Translations under genes and position numbers: made by a program
Notes under the pieces: model-generated
Told to the model about the DNA's origin: nothing
The model's input: the letters and a program-made list of their open reading frames with translations, nothing else
The model's database searches: none
Shown here: positions 31,101 to 32,311 of the stretch, piece after piece
Numbering within the stretch: position 1 is the first letter of the stretch
How the letters are laid out: every line of letters begins with the position of its first letter
From: CAXSEF01 sp964236535
GTDB taxonomy: Bacteria; Pseudomonadota; Alphaproteobacteria; Acetobacterales; Acetobacteraceae
NCBI GenBank assembly: GCA_964236535.1
Contig: CAXSEF010000029.1
Location: forward strand, 1 to 32,311
Direction of reading: 5' to 3'
DNA: 32,311 bases

Positions 31101-32311
31101 CTGGTGCCGCCCGTGCTGGTGCCGCCGGTGCTGGTGCCGCCGGTGCTGGTGCCGCCCGTGCTGGTGCCGCCGGTGCTGGTGCTGGTGCCGGTTCCGGACA
31201 TCGTTGTGGTTCCGTTGCTGGAGGCGGGCAGCGTGATGAGCGATCCGCCGCGACCGTCTGGGGCGCACAGGAAGGCGTTGCTGGCGTAGCTGCCGGCGAG
31301 CACCAGGCTCCCGACGGTCTGGCCGCCGGAGAGCAGGCTGAGCGTGCCGTGGGCGGCGTCGGTCTGGGTCCAGTCGGCGGACGCGGCGACGCCCTGGCTG
31401 ACGGCGATGGTGTCGCCGGTGGAGAAGCCCGCGATGCTGGCCGGGGCGTCGGACCAGGCGGCGAGGGTGAGCTGGCCGGTGGCGGCGGCGAAGCTGGCGG
31501 TGGCAGAGCCGGCGGTGGTGCCGGCGAGGTCGAGTGTGGCGCCCTGCGCGATGTCGAGCACGCCGGCGCCGACGATGCTGCCGGCGGTGAGCGTGCCGCC
31601 GCTCGCGGTCAGGGTGCCGGCGAGGACGATGGGGCCGGCGCTGTTGGCGCTGCCGTAGCCCGCAAGGGTGGCGCCGGCGTCGATGGTGAGCGCGCCGGCG
31701 GCGGCACCGCCGGCGTGGCCGGCCTCGATGACGCCGAACGGGCCGGTGGAGAGGCTGCCGCCGGCGAGGGTGAGCGTCGCCGCCTGGATGGTGCCGCCGG
31801 AGGAGGCGGTGATGCTGCCGGCGGCGGACAGCGCGGTGAGCAGGGCGACGCCGCCTTCGGAGAAGCCGGCCTGCGCGGCCACCGTCATGGCGGCGGCCTG
31901 GATGGTGCCGGTGGCGCTGAGCGTGCCGGCGCTGCCGAGGCTGCCGGCGCTGCTGACGGTGAGAGTGCCGGTGGTGATGCTGCCGGCGAGGGCCACGTCG
32001 CCGGTGACGAGCAGGCTGGCGGACGCACCGGGGCCGGTGACGGTGAGCGAGCCGGTGGACGGGCCGGCGATCCGCACCCCGTTTGCGGCACCCGGGGTGC
32101 TGCCGGCGGCTGCGGCGGTGCTGAGGTCCTGCCAGCCGGAGGGGCCGGCCCAGGTGCCGCTGCCGCCGGCCCAGGCGTAGGAGTCGGTGGGACCGTCGGG
32201 GGCCGGGACGGGGGGGGCCGGGGCGGGGGGGGCCGGGGCGGGGGGGGTGGTGGTGGACGTGCCGCCGGTGCTGGTTCCGGTGCCGCCGGTCGAGGTCCCG
32301 CCCGCGCTGGG
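28128..32311 (-). CDS. C-terminal part of a giant modular Ca-binding, adhesin-like protein
   Basis: Minus-strand gene; its 5' end lies beyond the right edge. About 1,380 residues are visible, split by a run of 100 N. From N to C: a TSTGG linker and Pro-rich hinge (32311-32200); a beta-rich module beginning DSYAWAGGSGTWAG, running through TLTVSSAGSLGSAG-like strands and ending SGGQTVGSLVLAGSYASNAF; a second TSTGG array containing the gap; a second module beginning DVYVWANAGTDWGTASNW and ending SAIGSVRLSGNYANDTF; a third Thr/Ser/Gly linker; then a C-terminal region with loose RTX-like turns (GTDVLLGMGANDTILGGSG, GNDTIQQGAGSDTIF, GGSGTDTYIF) and the end VINDFKVGQDSVSLDYYG ... FQGVTNLTAASFT, typical of type I secretion substrates. 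Likely a surface or biofilm adhesin; no secretion genes are in view. Confidence 0.8.
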   Translation of the reverse strand, partial: QRGRDLDRRHRNQHRRHVHHHPPRPGPPRPGPPRPGPRRSHRLLRLGRRQRHLGRPLRLAGPQHRRSRRQHPGCRKRGADRRPVHRLAHRHRPRCVRQPARHRRRGPRRQHHHRHSHRQQRRQPRQRRHAQRHRHHPGRRHDGGRAGRLLRRRRRPAHRAVRRRQHHRLLRRHHPGGDAHPRRRQPLHRPVRRHRGRPRRRCRRRRAHHRRRRHPCGLRQRQQRRPHRPRRHPDRERRHAHRRQHRRRRRARHRAGRHTRPRRHHRRLCHRQLRRRHRPAHPRRLVRRPGQHRGLLHRRHHRRQPGRRRVRRLDPDRRRPRHAQPALRRPDRREPGARRQLRQQRLPVRPRRSRRIAHHAARLQQRNHNDVRNRHQHQHRRHQHGRHQHRRHQHRRHQHGRHQHGRHQHXXXXXXXXXXXXXXXXXXXXXXXXXXXXXXXXXXTSTGGTSTGGTSTGGTSTTTPPAAPTPSAATDVYVWANAGTDWGTASNWTDSTTGTTATVAPAGAGTVLLSGSTASATVVTGTGSAATLIAPGTTSLAGAFSTASLQVTGALTVTAGSLSTATASIGNGTLAAQGAAQVSIGGTTTLGNSSGATLAASGNATIRLDSLVLGNTADALTVAGNASIEIGRAGAAPVGGLTVDSGVTLQGAGQVDLYGNILNNGTISAQGGTLYLGAVSGSGTLLAQSGSTLHLAGAVTPTESIILQGTGALLYVGSVSYLPGGTLAGLQPGNTLFVGQAAVSSTAFSTSTDILTLYYGASAIGSVRLSGNYANDTFTLSATGSGTTIGVVAATSTTGTSTSTGGTSTTGTSTTGTSTTGTSTGGTSTGGTSTNPGSTVGTTTGTGSGSVSGGGATPTGGSGVVTPTAPPTTTSTGGSSAGGTPVSVGTSGVVGSTTSSGGGTSSGGTQVSVGVSDSGGTGGYAGSPVSAYPGSGPITGSTGAAGYSTSTTLNTADTSTGQAFEFVSPLYSSLAAQILATMGGTLSVITSSNGISSGPAVAGDVNVLEVSAAADSSTLSLPAGYQAEILGGSMSLTLSDGGAGNVLLVGNSGTDVLLGMGANDTILGGSGAGQNVSSLSIGGSVLGGTGSGTITTGTGLATVTTQAHAADAIFLGSGNTLITARGNDTIQQGAGSDTIFAASAVVDYGSAAGHSYFISGPYASTVVGAAGSETVFGSNGDGGQVSGGAGAIEYVGGGGRSSFAGGTGAALVYGGAGGGTMTDGSGGGEFYGAPAGTAITVGNGASTVTAADGNVVTLTGSAAVLAVGGAGNVTLGGAASTANDTFFSGFGSSQITAGSGTDVVFAGLGSATMTGGSGTDTYIFVNNDSGNANVINDFKVGQDSVSLDYYGATADAAAFASRNVVGGNTTVTLADGTHITFQGVTNLTAASFT
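29810..29930 (-). repeat. Degenerate TSTGG/TSTTG tandem repeat in the adhesin linker
   Basis: About seven 15-base units related to GTGCTGGTGCCGCCG, many changed to GTGCTGGTGCCGGTG, encode TSTGG or TSTTG. It separates the second beta module from the C-terminal RTX-like region. Confidence 0.85.
30928..31172 (-). repeat. 15-bp tandem repeat array (TSTGG) containing the assembly gap
   Basis: Units of GTGCTGGTGCCGCC(C/G) start at 30928, 30943, 30958 and 30973 (cut after 10 bases by N), and six more run from 31083 to 31172. Each unit encodes TSTGG on the minus strand. Confidence 0.95.
30983..31082. other. Assembly gap of exactly 100 N
   Basis: 100 N inside the 15-base tandem repeat. The reading frames on the two sides do not join across 100 bases, so 100 is a placeholder and not the true length. 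Confidence 0.97.
32253..32311 (-). repeat. Third TSTGG linker copy at the right edge
   Basis: On the minus strand it encodes GGTSTGGTGTSTGGTSTTT followed by a Pro/Ala hinge, the same arrangement that precedes the second beta module at about 30900-30930. It implies that the module-plus-linker pattern continues beyond the window. Confidence 0.8.

Noticed and set aside
30928..31172. Possible CRISPR array at the regular 15-base repeats
   Set aside because: Units are contiguous without spacers and encode TSTGG in frame inside a protein gene.

Overview
The window is one stretch of a very GC-rich chromosome (sampled core-gene lines reach 73-80% G+C). It looks like an alphaproteobacterium, most likely of the Acetobacteraceae/Rhodospirillales type. 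That rests on the purC-purS-purQ-purL-bolA-grxD order, the FtsL-like domain and the separate B12 genes; it is an inference from gene content, not a database result.

Layout. 1-2.1 kb: debris of an IS66-type transposase and a flavin monooxygenase, then a minus-strand copper cluster (a broken DUF2946-like gene, SCO1 and PCuAC) that would serve cytochrome oxidase copper delivery. 2.3-10.5 kb: the purine block purC, purS, a Rap1a-like secreted protein, purQ, purL, then bolA and the CGFS glutaredoxin. The block is interrupted between purQ and purL by a 2.4 kb lower-GC insert with two SAM methyltransferases, bracketed by a perfect 35-bp direct repeat. 10.6-14.3 kb: a small secreted His/Tyr/Arg-rich protein with a clear terminator, prfC, rpsD and a tiny membrane protein. 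14.5-19.7 kb: a long FtsL-like proline-rich membrane protein, a secreted two-lobed aspartyl-protease-like protein of low GC, a DUF3140 protein and an acyltransferase-3 membrane protein. 19.8-25.9 kb: cobalamin genes cobO, cobQ, cbiB/cobD and bluB, interrupted by a GNAT acetyltransferase and a YfdX protein. 26.2-27.9 kb: an XRE regulator and an EcsC-family protein. 28.1-32.3 kb: the C-terminal part of a giant modular Ca-binding/adhesin-like secreted protein on the minus strand, with an assembly gap inside a 15-bp tandem repeat.

The strongest theme outside the genes is a modular family of GC-rich hairpin repeats, about 16 loci in 32 kb. They fill most intergenic gaps and often begin within tens of bases of a stop codon, in the sense orientation of that gene. 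Two accessory segments (the methyltransferase pair and the DUF3140 gene) lie between direct copies of these repeats, which suggests that recombination between repeats moves accessory genes in and out of core operons. A second, unrelated dispersed repeat occurs as an inverted pair 18 kb apart. A second theme is in-frame tandem repeats of exactly 15 bp (5 residues) in four unrelated genes: cobO, the acyltransferase, cbiB and the adhesin.

No tRNA, rRNA, CRISPR array or complete insertion sequence was recognised.
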